64,000 nucleotides of DNA from Dyadobacter luteus (GCF_003383615.1 NZ_QNUL01000001.1:1-64000), one strand, 5' to 3'. Positions 37,961 to 46,515 are shown, counted from the first letter of the stretch. Translations and numbers: made by a program. The notes: a model not told the origin generated them from the letters alone.

Positions 37961-38353
37961 ATGATATTTATTTCAAAAAATAAAAAACTTACCGAATTGA
38001 GCAGTATGTCAAGCTATGGCTTCGAAGTTCAAGTAAATGGAGAACAGTTGTGCAAGGCGGGAATTGATACCGATGGCCACGTCGTTACGTGCATACTCGA
38101 TTCATTGCGCCGGATAAACGAACCAGATGAAGTACGTCTTACAGTCTCCGGACTTAATTCGGTTTCAGGCGAATATCCGGAATGGGTAAAACAGGAATTG
38201 AAGGAAGGGGACACTATTACGATCAAAGTAATAACCCAAGATTTCGATGCTCCCGACAGGATACGACCGACCATTTCAAAAGAGATGATGCTCGAAAATA
38301 AGTTACAATATTATTATAAATTGCGAGAAGAATTGAAAGAGCATCTACTGTGA
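37961..38353 (+). CDS. Hypothetical protein, cytoplasmic
   Basis: A 130-residue frame; the second Met (38006) starts the conserved-looking part, SSYGFEVQVNGEQLCKAG. The protein alternates short strands and ends in a long charged helix. It resembles small proteins found in Bacteroidota in which a phrase of the form GLNS...EWVKQELKEGDTITIKV recurs; these have no assigned role. It stands alone beside a tRNA cluster. I cannot assign a function. Confidence 0.65.
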   Translation: MIFISKNKKLTELSSMSSYGFEVQVNGEQLCKAGIDTDGHVVTCILDSLRRINEPDEVRLTVSGLNSVSGEYPEWVKQELKEGDTITIKVITQDFDAPDRIRPTISKEMMLENKLQYYYKLREELKEHLL

Positions 38354-38696
38354 AACCCCGGATTAGGCTAAGAGTTACCCACGGATTACAGCAAAGTTCA
38401 CGTTAGAAAAAGGGCAGCATCCAGCAAGAAAAATCCATATTTTCAGCTTCTGAATAGATTTTCAAAAATACCAAGGTATTAGTCCAATCATAACCTCCGT
38501 TTTGTTTTAACCAGCGCTGTGAGACCTATTGTATAACTAACAATATGATAAACAGACAACCTCTGTGGTCGTAAAAGCTCTCACGAATGTGTACAAATGG
38601 ATAAATGCAACAATTTCCACAACATTATGACTTGATCCAAAACTTAGCTGAATCTGATATCCAGGGAATACTATGGGTGCACGGTGAGAGACTTTC
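38354..38696. other. Intergenic region, nothing identified
   Basis: About 340 bases between the hypothetical gene and the terminator of the tRNA transcript. No gene or repeat is apparent; it could contain remnants of a tRNA-adjacent integration, but no direct repeat of the tRNA 3' end was found. Confidence 0.4.
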
Positions 38697-38724
38697 AAAA
38701 AAAAAGCGCCCTTTTGAGGCGCTT
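38697..38724 (-). terminator. Terminator of the tRNA-Lys transcript
   Basis: A 7-bp GC-rich stem (38704-38710 with 38718-38724) is followed on the minus strand by an uninterrupted run of T. It begins 2 nt after the tRNA-Lys gene. Confidence 0.85.
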
Positions 38725-38725
38725 G

Positions 38726-38798
38726 TGATCCCGCTGGGATTCGAACCCAGGACCCATACATTAAAAGTGTATTGCTCTACCAGCTGAGCTACGGAATC
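38726..38798 (-). tRNA. tRNA-Lys (anticodon TTT), copy 1
   Basis: A 73-nt cloverleaf on the minus strand. Acceptor GATTCCG pairs with CGGGATC (one G-T), discriminator A; D-arm GCTC/GAGC; anticodon stem ATACA/TGTAT with loop CTTTTAA; T-arm CTGGG/CCCAG with loop TTCGAAT. CCA is not encoded. It is identical to the copy 40 nt upstream. Confidence 0.97.
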
Positions 38799-38838
38799 AT
38801 TATCGGTTTATTTTGAAACTGTTCGACTTCAGTTTTTG

Positions 38839-38911
38839 TGATCCCGCTGGGATTCGAACCCAGGACCCATACATTAAAAGTGTATTGCTCTACCAGCTGA
38901 GCTACGGAATC
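38839..38911 (-). tRNA. tRNA-Lys (anticodon TTT), copy 2
   Basis: Same 73-nt sequence as copy 1, with loop CTTTTAA. The two are separated by 40 nt of unrelated sequence, so the duplicated unit is essentially the tRNA itself. They are co-transcribed from the promoter at 39125-39156. Confidence 0.97.
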
Positions 38912-38939
38912 ATTGTTGATTTGCTGTCCAACACAGTTG

Positions 38940-39020
38940 TCTGTCCCAAGGGCCTTGAACCCTTACCTCTACACTGCAACTACCTGCAGACTTGTATTGC
39001 TCTACCGACTGAGCCAGGGA
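38940..39020 (-). pseudogene. Degenerate tRNA-like element
   Basis: Read on the minus strand, it has a perfect D-arm (GCTC, AGTCGGTA, GAGC) and a perfect 5-bp T-stem AAGGG/CCCTT with a 7-nt TTCAAGG loop. The acceptor stem has only four good pairs, and the anticodon arm is enlarged: about 19 nt replace the 7-nt loop and contain a nested CTGCA/TGCAG hairpin. No standard anticodon can be assigned. It lies first in the tRNA-Lys transcript. I read it as a tRNA pseudogene or a tRNA-like RNA. Confidence 0.55.
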
Positions 39021-39124
39021 AGAAGTGTATTTCTGTTATTCAGAAGTACATTTTTTAATTTTTCTTATTTCAATGAATCTCACAATTTGTTGGATTAGCC
39101 GTTGCGTTTTCCTTAATTGCGATG

Positions 39125-39156
39125 CAAAAGTAGAATTCTTAAAAGTATAATGCAAA
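39125..39156 (-). promoter_or_regulatory. Promoter of the tRNA-Lys cluster
   Basis: On the minus strand, -33 TTTG (39153-39156), a 20-nt spacer and -7 TACTTTTG (39125-39132) fit the Bacteroidota primary-sigma consensus exactly. Transcription should begin near 39118. The -33 element lies inside the first codons of the plus-strand BatE-like gene, so the two genes share this DNA. Confidence 0.75.
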
Positions 39157-39884
39157 TCCTGTTCAATAAAAAACTGTCAATTTTCTTCCTGACTACCCTT
39201 TTTTCTTTCCAAAATCCGGTAATTTCAGCTAGTTTAAAAGAGTTAAAATCTGCTGATTCTCTGTTTGCTATGGCCAAGTATACGGAGGCAGAAATTTTGT
39301 ACAAAAAAAATTTTCAAAACAACGAAAAAAATAATCCAAACCTGCTTTTGAAGCTGGCCTTTCTGTCAGAAAAGAGAAATAATTACACTTCCTGTCTCTA
39401 TTACCTAAGTAAACTTGCCCTTACAAAACCTTCCAGAGCTCTTTTTGAAAAAATGGATAATTTGGCGAAAGAGCAAAATTTAACTGGCTATGAATTCGAC
39501 GATTACAATTATTTTATAATTTTTTATCGCCGATATGGGGAGTACATTCCAATATTGCTCCTAACTTTGGGCGCATACATCGTTTTTATTATGGTATTAA
39601 AAACGAAACGGCACGAGTCAATTTTATGGATTCATAAGGTCTCTACGCTGGTGTATCTGCTGATCATTCTTGCAATGATAAATGCTCCATCACTATATAG
39701 AACTGCTGTAATCGCCAGTGATAACACATTTCTCAGAGAGGAGCCTTCATCGGCATCGGGAGTGGTGGAAGTGGTAAAAAAAGGTCATAAGCTCACGTTG
39801 TTCGGTTCTGTGGACCATTGGAACAGAGTAATTTGGAACAATAAAATCGTTTATATACGTAAAAATGACCTATTAGGCATCTGA
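39150..39884 (+). CDS. BatE-like TPR/SH3 protein
   Basis: A 244-residue protein if started at the ATG at 39150, which gives a signal peptide (KKLSIFFLTTLFSFQ). Residues about 35-110 carry TPR-like helices; two hydrophobic segments lie at about 125-150 and 160-180; the C-terminus (about 185-244) is a bacterial SH3-like domain with TFLREEPSSASGVVEVVKKG. This TPR-TM-TM-SH3 layout is that of BatE-type proteins tied to the Bat (aerotolerance) operon, but no other bat gene is nearby. A longer start at 39117 is possible. Role unproven. Confidence 0.75.
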   Translation: MQILFNKKLSIFFLTTLFSFQNPVISASLKELKSADSLFAMAKYTEAEILYKKNFQNNEKNNPNLLLKLAFLSEKRNNYTSCLYYLSKLALTKPSRALFEKMDNLAKEQNLTGYEFDDYNYFIIFYRRYGEYIPILLLTLGAYIVFIMVLKTKRHESILWIHKVSTLVYLLIILAMINAPSLYRTAVIASDNTFLREEPSSASGVVEVVKKGHKLTLFGSVDHWNRVIWNNKIVYIRKNDLLGI

Positions 39885-39910
39885 ACTATGGATGCTGGTA
39901 TTATTTTTGT
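39880..39910 (+). promoter_or_regulatory. Candidate promoter of the CHRD lipoprotein
   Basis: A -7 box TATTTTTG (39903-39910) matches TAnnTTTG exactly; TCTG at 39880-39883 is a one-mismatch -33 box with a 19-nt spacer. It would give a leader of about 50 nt before 39968. Confidence 0.45.
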
Positions 39911-39967
39911 AACTGATAAGTTTATATTTAGTTTTAAGGGTTAACTTTTTTTTAAATTAATTGATGT

Positions 39968-40399
39968 ATGAAAAAGCCGATGAAAAGTTTTTTACTGTTT
40001 ATGATGAGTATTGCCGTGCTGGGTTCTGTAATGTCCTGCAAAGAGGAAGGACCTCACAAGGATGATATTGTGAAATTTACAGCAGCAATCAACGTTCAGC
40101 CAGCTGTGGGCACAGGCGCTTTTGAATACAATAAAGTTACCAAAGAACTTACCTACAACATTTCTTATAGTGGTGTAACACCAACAGCTGTAGCGATCAA
40201 CAGAGCTGATCCGGGTTGGGAGAGAGGTTCTGCTTTGTTCCCGCTGTCAGGTTTCTCAACTTCTCAGGTAACAGGCAAAACGCGTGCACTTTCGGACGTT
40301 GAAGTAACTGCTTTGCTGGTTGGTCAGCTTTATGTTAACATCACTACGGCAGCGAATCCTACTAAAGAATACCGCGGACAAATTCTTCCGGTTGAATAA
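39968..40399 (+). CDS. CHRD-domain lipoprotein
   Basis: A 143-residue protein with a type II signal peptide (lipobox VMSC, lipid-bearing Cys at about 24) and a single CHRD domain. The domain's opening FTAAINVQPAVGTGAFEY and closing LYVNITTAANPTKEYRGQI are diagnostic. CHRD is a predicted immunoglobulin-like fold found in chordin and in bacterial surface proteins; the bacterial role is unknown. It is anchored to the cell envelope and ends at an 18-bp terminator. Confidence 0.88.
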   Translation: MKKPMKSFLLFMMSIAVLGSVMSCKEEGPHKDDIVKFTAAINVQPAVGTGAFEYNKVTKELTYNISYSGVTPTAVAINRADPGWERGSALFPLSGFSTSQVTGKTRALSDVEVTALLVGQLYVNITTAANPTKEYRGQILPVE

Positions 40400-40413
40400 A
40401 TCAACAAGAGTTT

Positions 40414-40456
40414 AAAACGAAGAAAGGGGCCATTTAAAGGCCCCTTTCTTCGTTTT
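40414..40456. terminator. Strong bidirectional terminator
   Basis: A perfect 17-bp stem (40414-40430 with 40440-40456), extendable by one pair, with flanking A and T runs. It lies between the convergent CHRD and DEAD-box genes and overlaps the stop codon of the latter. Confidence 0.9.
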
Positions 40457-41690
40457 ACTTCTTCTTCTTTTTCTTCCTGCTTCCTTCGTAATCTTCCACT
40501 TCTTTCATAAGCGCATTCAGATCGTAGGTGGTATCTGCGGTGAAGTCTAGTGTCTCTGAATAATCCTGAGACGTTATTTTAACTACTTCCACAGGTTTAT
40601 CAAGATAAACTTCTATTTCTTCCAGCAAAGCTTTCTCTTCCGGGCTACAGAACGACACTGCAAGCCCCTTTTGTGTGCCTCGCCCTGTTCGCCCTACACG
40701 GTGAACATAATTTTCAGGCTGCTCAGGTAAATCATAGTTAATCACATAGTCGACATTGGCAATATCAATTCCGCGTGAACTGATATCCGTCGCAACCAAT
40801 ACCTTCACTTTACCACTTCTAAACTCGTTTAATGCGGTCAACCGATCTGCCTGTTCTTTGTCGCCGTGTAAAGTAGCACTTTTTAATCCCATCCTATCCA
40901 AAGCACTGCATACCCTTTCAGCTCTCACTTTCGTTCTCACAAAAACCAATATCTTGCTTTCCGGATTTTCCTTGATGACCCTTTCCAGGAAAAAGCGTTT
41001 GTCGTCCATACCCACGAAAGCAACGGAATGGGTAATATTTCTGGCAACGGGATTATTAGGGGATATCTGAATACGTATCGCATTCTTCACCAGCGAATAG
41101 GCAAGCTTCTTAATTTTCTCATTGATAGTAGCAGAGAAAAACAGGGTTTGCCTGTTCTTGGGCAGGTGCTTAACAAGGTCCTGAATATCTTTGATAAAGC
41201 CCAGATCCAACATATGATCGGCTTCATCCAGCACGAGCATTTCAACCAGATTTAATTTAATGTGTCCCTGACTTACCAGGTCAAACATTCTTCCTGGTGT
41301 AGATATAAGCACATCAATACCTTTTTCGAGCTGAGCGATCTGAGGGCCTTGTTCCACGCCTCCGAATACACTGAATGCCTTTACTTTGGTATGCTTTGCA
41401 ATTTTTTCAAAAACCCCTGTAATCTGTATAGCTAACTCTCTTGTGGGTACCATCACCACACATTTGATCCCTTCTGCTCTTGACGACACCTTTCTGCTAT
41501 TCAAAACATCCACAATAGGAATGGCAAAAGCGGCAGTTTTCCCAGTACCTGTCTGTGCTATCGCAAGTACATCTTCACCCTTTAAAATAGCAGGAATAGC
41601 TTTAAACTGAATATCGGTGGGTTTCTTAAATCCGGCCTCGACCAGGTTTTTCTTTATCTCACTCGCAATGCGATAATCTTCAAATTTCAT
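40455..41690 (-). CDS. DEAD-box ATP-dependent RNA helicase (RhlE-like)
   Basis: A 411-residue two-RecA-domain helicase that unwinds short RNA duplexes, for example in ribosome assembly or RNA decay. Motifs in order: Q-motif (FKKPTDIQ), I AQTGTGKT at 45-52, Ia PTRELA, Ib TPGR, II DEAD at 155-158, III SAT at 186-188, and VI HRVGRTGRG. The C-terminal tail is short and ends in a Lys-rich stretch that probably aids RNA binding. It is transcribed alone. Confidence 0.92.
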   Translation of the reverse strand: MKFEDYRIASEIKKNLVEAGFKKPTDIQFKAIPAILKGEDVLAIAQTGTGKTAAFAIPIVDVLNSRKVSSRAEGIKCVVMVPTRELAIQITGVFEKIAKHTKVKAFSVFGGVEQGPQIAQLEKGIDVLISTPGRMFDLVSQGHIKLNLVEMLVLDEADHMLDLGFIKDIQDLVKHLPKNRQTLFFSATINEKIKKLAYSLVKNAIRIQISPNNPVARNITHSVAFVGMDDKRFFLERVIKENPESKILVFVRTKVRAERVCSALDRMGLKSATLHGDKEQADRLTALNEFRSGKVKVLVATDISSRGIDIANVDYVINYDLPEQPENYVHRVGRTGRGTQKGLAVSFCSPEEKALLEEIEVYLDKPVEVVKITSQDYSETLDFTADTTYDLNALMKEVEDYEGSRKKKKKK

Positions 41691-41791
41691 AAAAACACGT
41701 TTGCAGGCAATTGGTGTTCGCCTGATCTGATAAATAAGACTGTAAAGATACAGTTGTAATCGGGCATTTTATGGTTTATCCGTAAATGCCC

Positions 41792-42085
41792 TCATGGCTC
41801 GTAAAATCGGATACGGTTTTTCAATGCCATTAACTCTTCGTTCAGAACGCCAATTTTTTCAAGCAAAATATGAACAACCTCAATACCCTCCGGTGTCAGA
41901 TCCAGTTCGTCATGCAGCCTGATCATTCTTTCAATCTGAGTTAAATGAGGGATTTTCAGGTAGCTTATCTCGCTGACAATCACAGTTTCAATCATCCCCA
42001 TCGAAATCAAAGACTCTATAAATGGCTCACTCACATTGTAGTATATGCAAAACTTATCGGTGGCAATCAACTGATCCTTTTCCAT
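41792..42085 (-). CDS. CbpM-like chaperone modulator (MerR-type)
   Basis: A 97-residue protein with a MerR-like winged-helix N-terminal part and a C-terminal coiled coil (GVLNEELMALKNRIRF). It follows the DnaJ-like gene by 12 nt on the same strand, the arrangement of cbpA-cbpM in many bacteria, where CbpM binds the J-domain and inhibits CbpA. The assignment rests mainly on size and this linkage. Confidence 0.78.
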   Translation of the reverse strand: MEKDQLIATDKFCIYYNVSEPFIESLISMGMIETVIVSEISYLKIPHLTQIERMIRLHDELDLTPEGIEVVHILLEKIGVLNEELMALKNRIRFYEP

Positions 42086-42097
42086 TGCTACGAAGGT

Positions 42098-42973
42098 TTA
42101 AGATTTTGATAATTCCGTGAACAGTTCCTTCTGTTTATCAGTAAGATTAGTGGGAATCAAAATATTAAAGGTGATGTATAAATCTCCGAACTCACCGTCC
42201 CGTTTGTATACAGGGAATCCTTTTCCTTTCAATCTCACAACAGCGCCATTCTGGGTTTCCGGCTTAACAGGAAGTTTCACCTTCCCACTCAAAGTTTCTA
42301 TCACCAATTCACCTCCCAATACGGCCGTATACAGGCTGATATCTTCTTTTACATGAATGTCATTCCCGCTTCTTCGATACCTGTCGCTCGCGGAAATGAC
42401 AAATGTGATATACAAATCACCATTCGGGCCTCCATTCGCTCCAGGTCCGCCATGTCCGGCGACTTTTATTGTTTGTCCGTTTTCAACTCCTGCAGGAACC
42501 GTAATCCTTATATTTTTACCATTGACCGTAAGCGTTTGCTTGTGCGAAGTATAAGCATCCTCCAGATTAAGCTGAAGCTCAGATTTATAATCCTGCCCTC
42601 TGAACCGGGCCTGACGTCCGCCATAACCACCGGATGATCCAAACATAGATTCGAAGAAATCTGAAAAACCGCCGCCTTCATTTCCTGAATACCAGGAACT
42701 CTCCTGAGCACGCGACCGCGACTGACGGGCGCGTTCATATTCCTCGCCGTGCTGCCAGTCTTTTCCGTACTGATCATATTTCTTCCTCTTCTCAGGATCA
42801 CTCAGCACTTCGTTGGCTTCGTTCAATTCCTGAAATTTCTTTTGGGCCTCTTTATCGTCAGGGTTCAGGTCGGGATGGTATTTCCTTGCCAGCTTCCTGT
42901 ACGCATTTTTAATTTCTTTATCGGTTGCTGTTTTTTGCAAACCGAGTATCTGATAGTAATCGACAAATGACAT
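42098..42973 (-). CDS. cbpA: CbpA-like DnaJ co-chaperone
   Basis: A 291-residue class B J-protein that stimulates DnaK ATPase and delivers substrates. The J-domain occupies about 4-70 with the HPD triad at 33-35. A Gly/Phe/Ser-rich linker (about 85-125) leads to two beta-sandwich substrate domains (about 128-285). There is no CxxCxGxG zinc finger, which separates it from DnaJ. The CbpM-like gene follows. Cytoplasmic. Confidence 0.9.
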   Translation of the reverse strand: MSFVDYYQILGLQKTATDKEIKNAYRKLARKYHPDLNPDDKEAQKKFQELNEANEVLSDPEKRKKYDQYGKDWQHGEEYERARQSRSRAQESSWYSGNEGGGFSDFFESMFGSSGGYGGRQARFRGQDYKSELQLNLEDAYTSHKQTLTVNGKNIRITVPAGVENGQTIKVAGHGGPGANGGPNGDLYITFVISASDRYRRSGNDIHVKEDISLYTAVLGGELVIETLSGKVKLPVKPETQNGAVVRLKGKGFPVYKRDGEFGDLYITFNILIPTNLTDKQKELFTELSKS

Positions 42974-43017
42974 CGTTTATAAGCTGTTGAGTGACGAAGA
43001 TGATGAACAGAAGAATA

Positions 43018-43239
43018 TTATTTTCTATCAAGCATTTGTATGTACAAGTCTTCTACTTTTTTCCTTGCCCAAGGCGTTTTGCGCAAAAACTTCAGACTCG
43101 ACTTCACACTGGGTTCAAATCTGAAACTGTTTATATTAATATGGTACCCCATTTGTTCCCAGCCATAGTAGTCAACCAATTCGTTCAGGATGGTTTCAAG
43201 TGTTTTTCCGTGTAAAGGATTGTTGGGCTGCGTCGACAT
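43018..43239 (-). CDS. VF530 family (DUF2132) DNA-binding protein
   Basis: A 73-residue protein with the conserved phrases [21 protein letters not shown] and [21 protein letters not shown], which define VF530/DUF2132. The fold has a helix-rich DNA-binding-like form; the function in bacteria is unknown. It lies 44 nt before the cbpA-cbpM pair on the same strand and could be in the same transcript. Confidence 0.9.
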   Translation of the reverse strand: MSTQPNNPLHGKTLETILNELVDYYGWEQMGYHININSFRFEPSVKSSLKFLRKTPWARKKVEDLYIQMLDRK

Positions 43240-43329
43240 CTTTTTCTGATTGATATATAATTTACGGTAAAATTCATTAGAATTAATAATAATTGTGCTT
43301 AACTATTAGTTCAAAAATACGAGCTTGTT

Positions 43330-44313
43330 ATGGAAAAAGTAAAATGGGGGATCATTGGCTGCGGGAATGTAACCGAAGTAAAAAGTGGTCCGGCATTTAA
43401 TAAAGTAGAAAATTCGGAGTTGGTTGCCGTTATGCGAAGAGATGCAGGGCTGGCTGCAGACTACGCCCGTCGTCACCATGTGCCCAAATGGTACGATAAT
43501 GCCGACGCATTGATTAATGACCCCGAAGTTAACGCCATATATGTCGCTACACCGCCCGATACCCACGAGCTATATGCCATCAAGGCGATGCAGGCAGGTA
43601 AGCCGGTTTATGTAGAGAAGCCCATGGGTAGAAATACTGCTGAATGTCAGCGCATGATTGATGTAAGCGAAAAGACAGGTGTTCCGCTTTTTGTTGCCTA
43701 TTACCGTCGTGCAATGCCTTATTTTCAGAAAGTAAAAGAACTTGTTGATAGTGGTTTAATCGGAGATATAAGGTTTGTCCACATTTCCCTCCAATGGCAG
43801 CCCCATGAAGAAGAAACTGGTAAACTTGTAAAAACACGATGGCGTGTCGATCCGGAGATATCTGGTGGCGGGCATTTTCATGACCTTGCATCTCATCAAT
43901 TCGATTTCTTGGAATATGTCTTTGGTCCAGTGAAATATGCCAGCGGAATCACAGCGAATCAGGCAGGGTTATATACCGCAGATGATATTACTGTTGCGAA
44001 CTGGGAGTTCGAGTCGGGAGTGCTAGGCACTGGGAGTTGGTGTTTTACAGTGAGCAGGGAACAGCGGCAAGATGAAGCAAGAATTATGGGGTCCAAAGGA
44101 CAAATCATATTCTCATTTTTCGAAAAATTTGATATCACCGTTATTACTGAAAAAGGAACTGAAGTATTTAAGATTCCGTATCCGGAACACGTTCAACAAC
44201 CACTTATTACACAAATCGTAGGAGAACTCATTGGAAAGGGGCAGGCTGTAAGTACAGGAAAAACGGGTATAAGATCCAATTTAATCATAGATATGATCAC
44301 CGGGAAAGCATGA
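43330..44313 (+). CDS. Gfo/Idh/MocA family oxidoreductase
   Basis: A 327-residue NAD(P)-dependent dehydrogenase. The Rossmann domain begins with GIIGCGNV (7-14), and the EKP motif at 96-98 places the catalytic-site lysine K97. The C-terminal alpha/beta domain has GGGHFHDLASHQFDF, with a His-Asp-x-x-x-H arrangement near the active site. Members oxidise or reduce sugars, inositols and related compounds. The substrate is not deducible. It has no operon partner except the tiny basic protein downstream. Confidence 0.88.
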   Translation: MEKVKWGIIGCGNVTEVKSGPAFNKVENSELVAVMRRDAGLAADYARRHHVPKWYDNADALINDPEVNAIYVATPPDTHELYAIKAMQAGKPVYVEKPMGRNTAECQRMIDVSEKTGVPLFVAYYRRAMPYFQKVKELVDSGLIGDIRFVHISLQWQPHEEETGKLVKTRWRVDPEISGGGHFHDLASHQFDFLEYVFGPVKYASGITANQAGLYTADDITVANWEFESGVLGTGSWCFTVSREQRQDEARIMGSKGQIIFSFFEKFDITVITEKGTEVFKIPYPEHVQQPLITQIVGELIGKGQAVSTGKTGIRSNLIIDMITGKA

Positions 44314-44416
44314 TGTTGATGTAAAGCCGGAGCGGACTCAAATTAACATCACATTAGGAATACCAAAATAGGAGTCATTAAGTTATTTTTACACCAATCA
44401 TTTTAAACCAAAGGTC

Positions 44417-44530
44417 ATGGCAAAAGGAAAAAACCTCGATAAAGGCAGTACGAAAAAGGAGCCTGAAAAAAACCTGAAAGAAAAAAGAGCCGAGAAGAAA
44501 GCTAAGAAAGACGGTAAAAAGGATTACTAG
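44417..44530 (+). CDS. Small lysine-rich protein
   Basis: A 37-residue protein, 103 nt after the dehydrogenase gene. It starts MAKGKNLDKGSTKKE and contains about 16 lysines, with Glu and Asp giving a mixed-charge, disordered helix. Short basic proteins of this form, with a MAKGKNLDKG-like start, occur in Bacteroidota without a known function. A purine-rich ribosome site (AAAGG) precedes the ATG and a terminator follows 8 nt after the stop, which supports a real gene. Confidence 0.7.
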   Translation: MAKGKNLDKGSTKKEPEKNLKEKRAEKKAKKDGKKDY

Positions 44531-44537
44531 CATTCAT

Positions 44538-44574
44538 AAAAAATGGCAGTCACCTGTGTGAACTGCCATTTTTT
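44538..44574. terminator. Bidirectional intrinsic terminator
   Basis: A perfect 13-bp stem (44538-44550 with 44562-44574) with flanking A and T runs lies between the lysine-rich protein gene and the convergent gene ending at 44579. Confidence 0.85.
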
Positions 44575-44578
44575 ATGC

Positions 44579-44887
44579 TCAATATATTTCGCGGTTGGTT
44601 TTGTACTTGGCCAATCGTTTCTTAGAGCGGACAATTTTAGAATGAATTTTATTCTTTTCAGCGGGTGTCATCACATTATCAGCATTGGCCTTTTCTATAG
44701 CCAGTTTGATGATTTCCTGTTCTCGTTTCAGTTTACCATACTCGACTTCGGTCAGTTTTCCTGATTTCCTGGCGGCATCAATCTGCCCGTTCAATTTCCG
44801 AAGTTCTGCATTGAAATTCTGACCATAGCTTTTTTGGCCTGCTATCAGTAACGTAACGACAATCATTGTTTTCCAAAAACGCATCAT
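44579..44887 (-). CDS. Secreted small helical protein
   Basis: A 102-residue protein with a signal peptide (hydrophobic 8-17, cleavage likely near YGQ) and a mature part that is a long charged coiled-coil helix pair with a KLTEVEYGKLKREQE stretch. I do not recognise a family. It follows the isochorismatase-like gene by 19 nt on the same strand and may share its transcript, but the two have no evident functional tie. Confidence 0.65.
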   Translation of the reverse strand: MMRFWKTMIVVTLLIAGQKSYGQNFNAELRKLNGQIDAARKSGKLTEVEYGKLKREQEIIKLAIEKANADNVMTPAEKNKIHSKIVRSKKRLAKYKTNREIY

Positions 44888-44906
44888 TCCAGGTTTATAT
44901 GTAACA

Positions 44907-45551
44907 TCACTCGTAACCTTTGCCTTTCAGGTCAAGAGCAGCCTCGTTTTTAAGAATCGCTATAAAGTCTGTATGCGTCATAGGCTGACTAAACATCGGA
45001 AAATCATTTTTGATGGCATTATCGTGCTCCTCCTGGCTTAAAGTTGCACAACAATCGGTCAATGATATCACATTGTAACCTTTGTCGTATGCAGTCCTCA
45101 TAGTAGATTCTACGCAGCAATTGGTCAAATATCCTGCCAGTGCAATGTTTTTAATACCTCTGCTGCGAAGCACGAAATCCAGATTGGTACTCGCAAAACC
45201 GCAGAAACTTCTTTTCCCTTCGATGACTATTTCACCGGACAAAGGAGCCAGAGGCTCTGCGAATTCGGTTCCCCAGGTATTTTTCTTGAAAGCCCCGTTA
45301 TCTACAACACCCTTCATAATTCCATAAGGATTGGGTGTCACCTCATGGTAATCGTCGGTAAAGGAAATGGGTACATGTATTACATTAATTCCTGCCTCCC
45401 GCGCTTCCTTCACAGTTTCTGCTGCATTATTAAGCATATCGGTTGCATCCATCACACCCTTCACAGCGCCATGAAAAATACCCCCTTCGGTGGTAAAGTC
45501 ATTCTGAAATTCGATCAGCACAATAGCTGTTTCACTTGGGTTAAGGCTCAT
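44907..45551 (-). CDS. Isochorismatase-family cysteine hydrolase
   Basis: A 214-residue alpha/beta hydrolase of the isochorismatase/nicotinamidase superfamily. K113 and C146 (in GYLTNCCVEST) occupy catalytic positions. The first triad acid, normally Asp in the V-x-D-x-Q-N-D-F motif, is Glu here (E14 in LIEFQNDF). The cis-peptide loop is conserved. Members hydrolyse amides or vinyl ethers of small molecules; the substrate is not known. Cytoplasmic. Confidence 0.85.
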   Translation of the reverse strand: MSLNPSETAIVLIEFQNDFTTEGGIFHGAVKGVMDATDMLNNAAETVKEAREAGINVIHVPISFTDDYHEVTPNPYGIMKGVVDNGAFKKNTWGTEFAEPLAPLSGEIVIEGKRSFCGFASTNLDFVLRSRGIKNIALAGYLTNCCVESTMRTAYDKGYNVISLTDCCATLSQEEHDNAIKNDFPMFSQPMTHTDFIAILKNEAALDLKGKGYE

Positions 45552-45851
45552 ATGATTTGGATTAGTGGTTAGTAGTTAAAGTAATCTAACGGTTATATTA
45601 ACATAAAACATTGTCAGTTTCCGGTTTTAACACTAAAATAATCTCTTCAACAGCATTGAAGCTCACAATCCATTGTTCTATTCTGCTCTAAACTGAGGAA
45701 GAAATTACTCAGATAATCCAATGAGCAGATACGGATCATGAGATAACAAATGATTGATTATTAGATTACTTAATCATTAAAATGGGATTAGCAGCAGCCT
45801 GGAATTAACTTTTATATAACAAATATGACATCAACTCAAAAATCAGAAAAG
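45552..45851. other. Intergenic region upstream of the beta-barrel gene
   Basis: A 300-base AT-rich region between divergent genes. A near-consensus -7 box TAACTTTT lies at about 45806, without a good -33 partner. No gene or RNA is visible. Confidence 0.35.
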
Positions 45852-46457
45852 ATGAAAAAGATTCTAATTAAGGCATTGTGCATGGCAGCAGTTGCTATGG
45901 GAGTTTCTACAACAAGTTTCGCTCAGTTTTCGATAGGATTACAAGGCGGAGTTGCCAAATCTAACGTTGAAGATTCAAAAACGATTGCTGGTGGAGGTCT
46001 TAATCTTCGTGTATTCGCTTCACCTCAATTGGCAATTGGCGTTGCCGGAAAGATTTATGCGGATGGAAGTAAGTATACCTTTGCCGGTCAAACCTTCGAA
46101 ACTACGGGACGGGTTACACCAGTGACAGGTACCATCGATTATTTCTTCACAACTGGCGTTGTGAGACCCTACATCGGAGGCGATGCCGGGGTGTACTTTT
46201 CAGGCTATGATGCCAAGTACAACGGCAATACCATTTTGGAATCACAAAAACACAGCAATTTTGGAGCTGCGCCGCGGGCGGGTTTCGTATTTGCCTTTGG
46301 AAACCTTGGAATTCAGGTAGAGGGGATTTATCACTTCGTGTTTGGAAACAAAAATTACAGCGCTAACACAGGATCGGCTAATAACATTGATTTTGAATCC
46401 ACTTCAAAATTCGGAGGTGTTAATGTCGGATTAATTTTCGGTCTGGGAGGAAAGTAG
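45852..46457 (+). CDS. Outer-membrane beta-barrel (porin-family) protein
   Basis: A 201-residue protein if started at the ATG at 45852, which opens directly with the signal peptide KKILIKALCMAAVAMGVS ending in TSFAQ; an upstream ATG at 45825 would add nine residues. The mature part alternates short amphipathic strands ending in aromatic residues, with a terminal strand FGGVNVGLIFGLGGK, as in eight-stranded barrels of the OmpX/OprF-like type common in Bacteroidota. A terminator follows. Confidence 0.85.
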   Translation: MKKILIKALCMAAVAMGVSTTSFAQFSIGLQGGVAKSNVEDSKTIAGGGLNLRVFASPQLAIGVAGKIYADGSKYTFAGQTFETTGRVTPVTGTIDYFFTTGVVRPYIGGDAGVYFSGYDAKYNGNTILESQKHSNFGAAPRAGFVFAFGNLGIQVEGIYHFVFGNKNYSANTGSANNIDFESTSKFGGVNVGLIFGLGGK

Positions 46458-46480
46458 ACACTGAAAAACGTCATTTTCAC

Positions 46481-46515
46481 AAAAGGGTGCTCAAACGTGG
46501 GCATCCTTTTCTTTT
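46481..46515 (+). terminator. Terminator after the beta-barrel gene
   Basis: A 10-bp stem with one G-T pair (46481-46490 with 46501-46510) is followed by TCTTTTT. Its T-run runs into the -33 box of the next promoter. Confidence 0.75.

Noticed and set aside
38537..39098. Several short frames across the tRNA-Lys cluster
   Set aside because: They translate tRNA sequence; two of them share the same peptide only because the tRNAs are identical.
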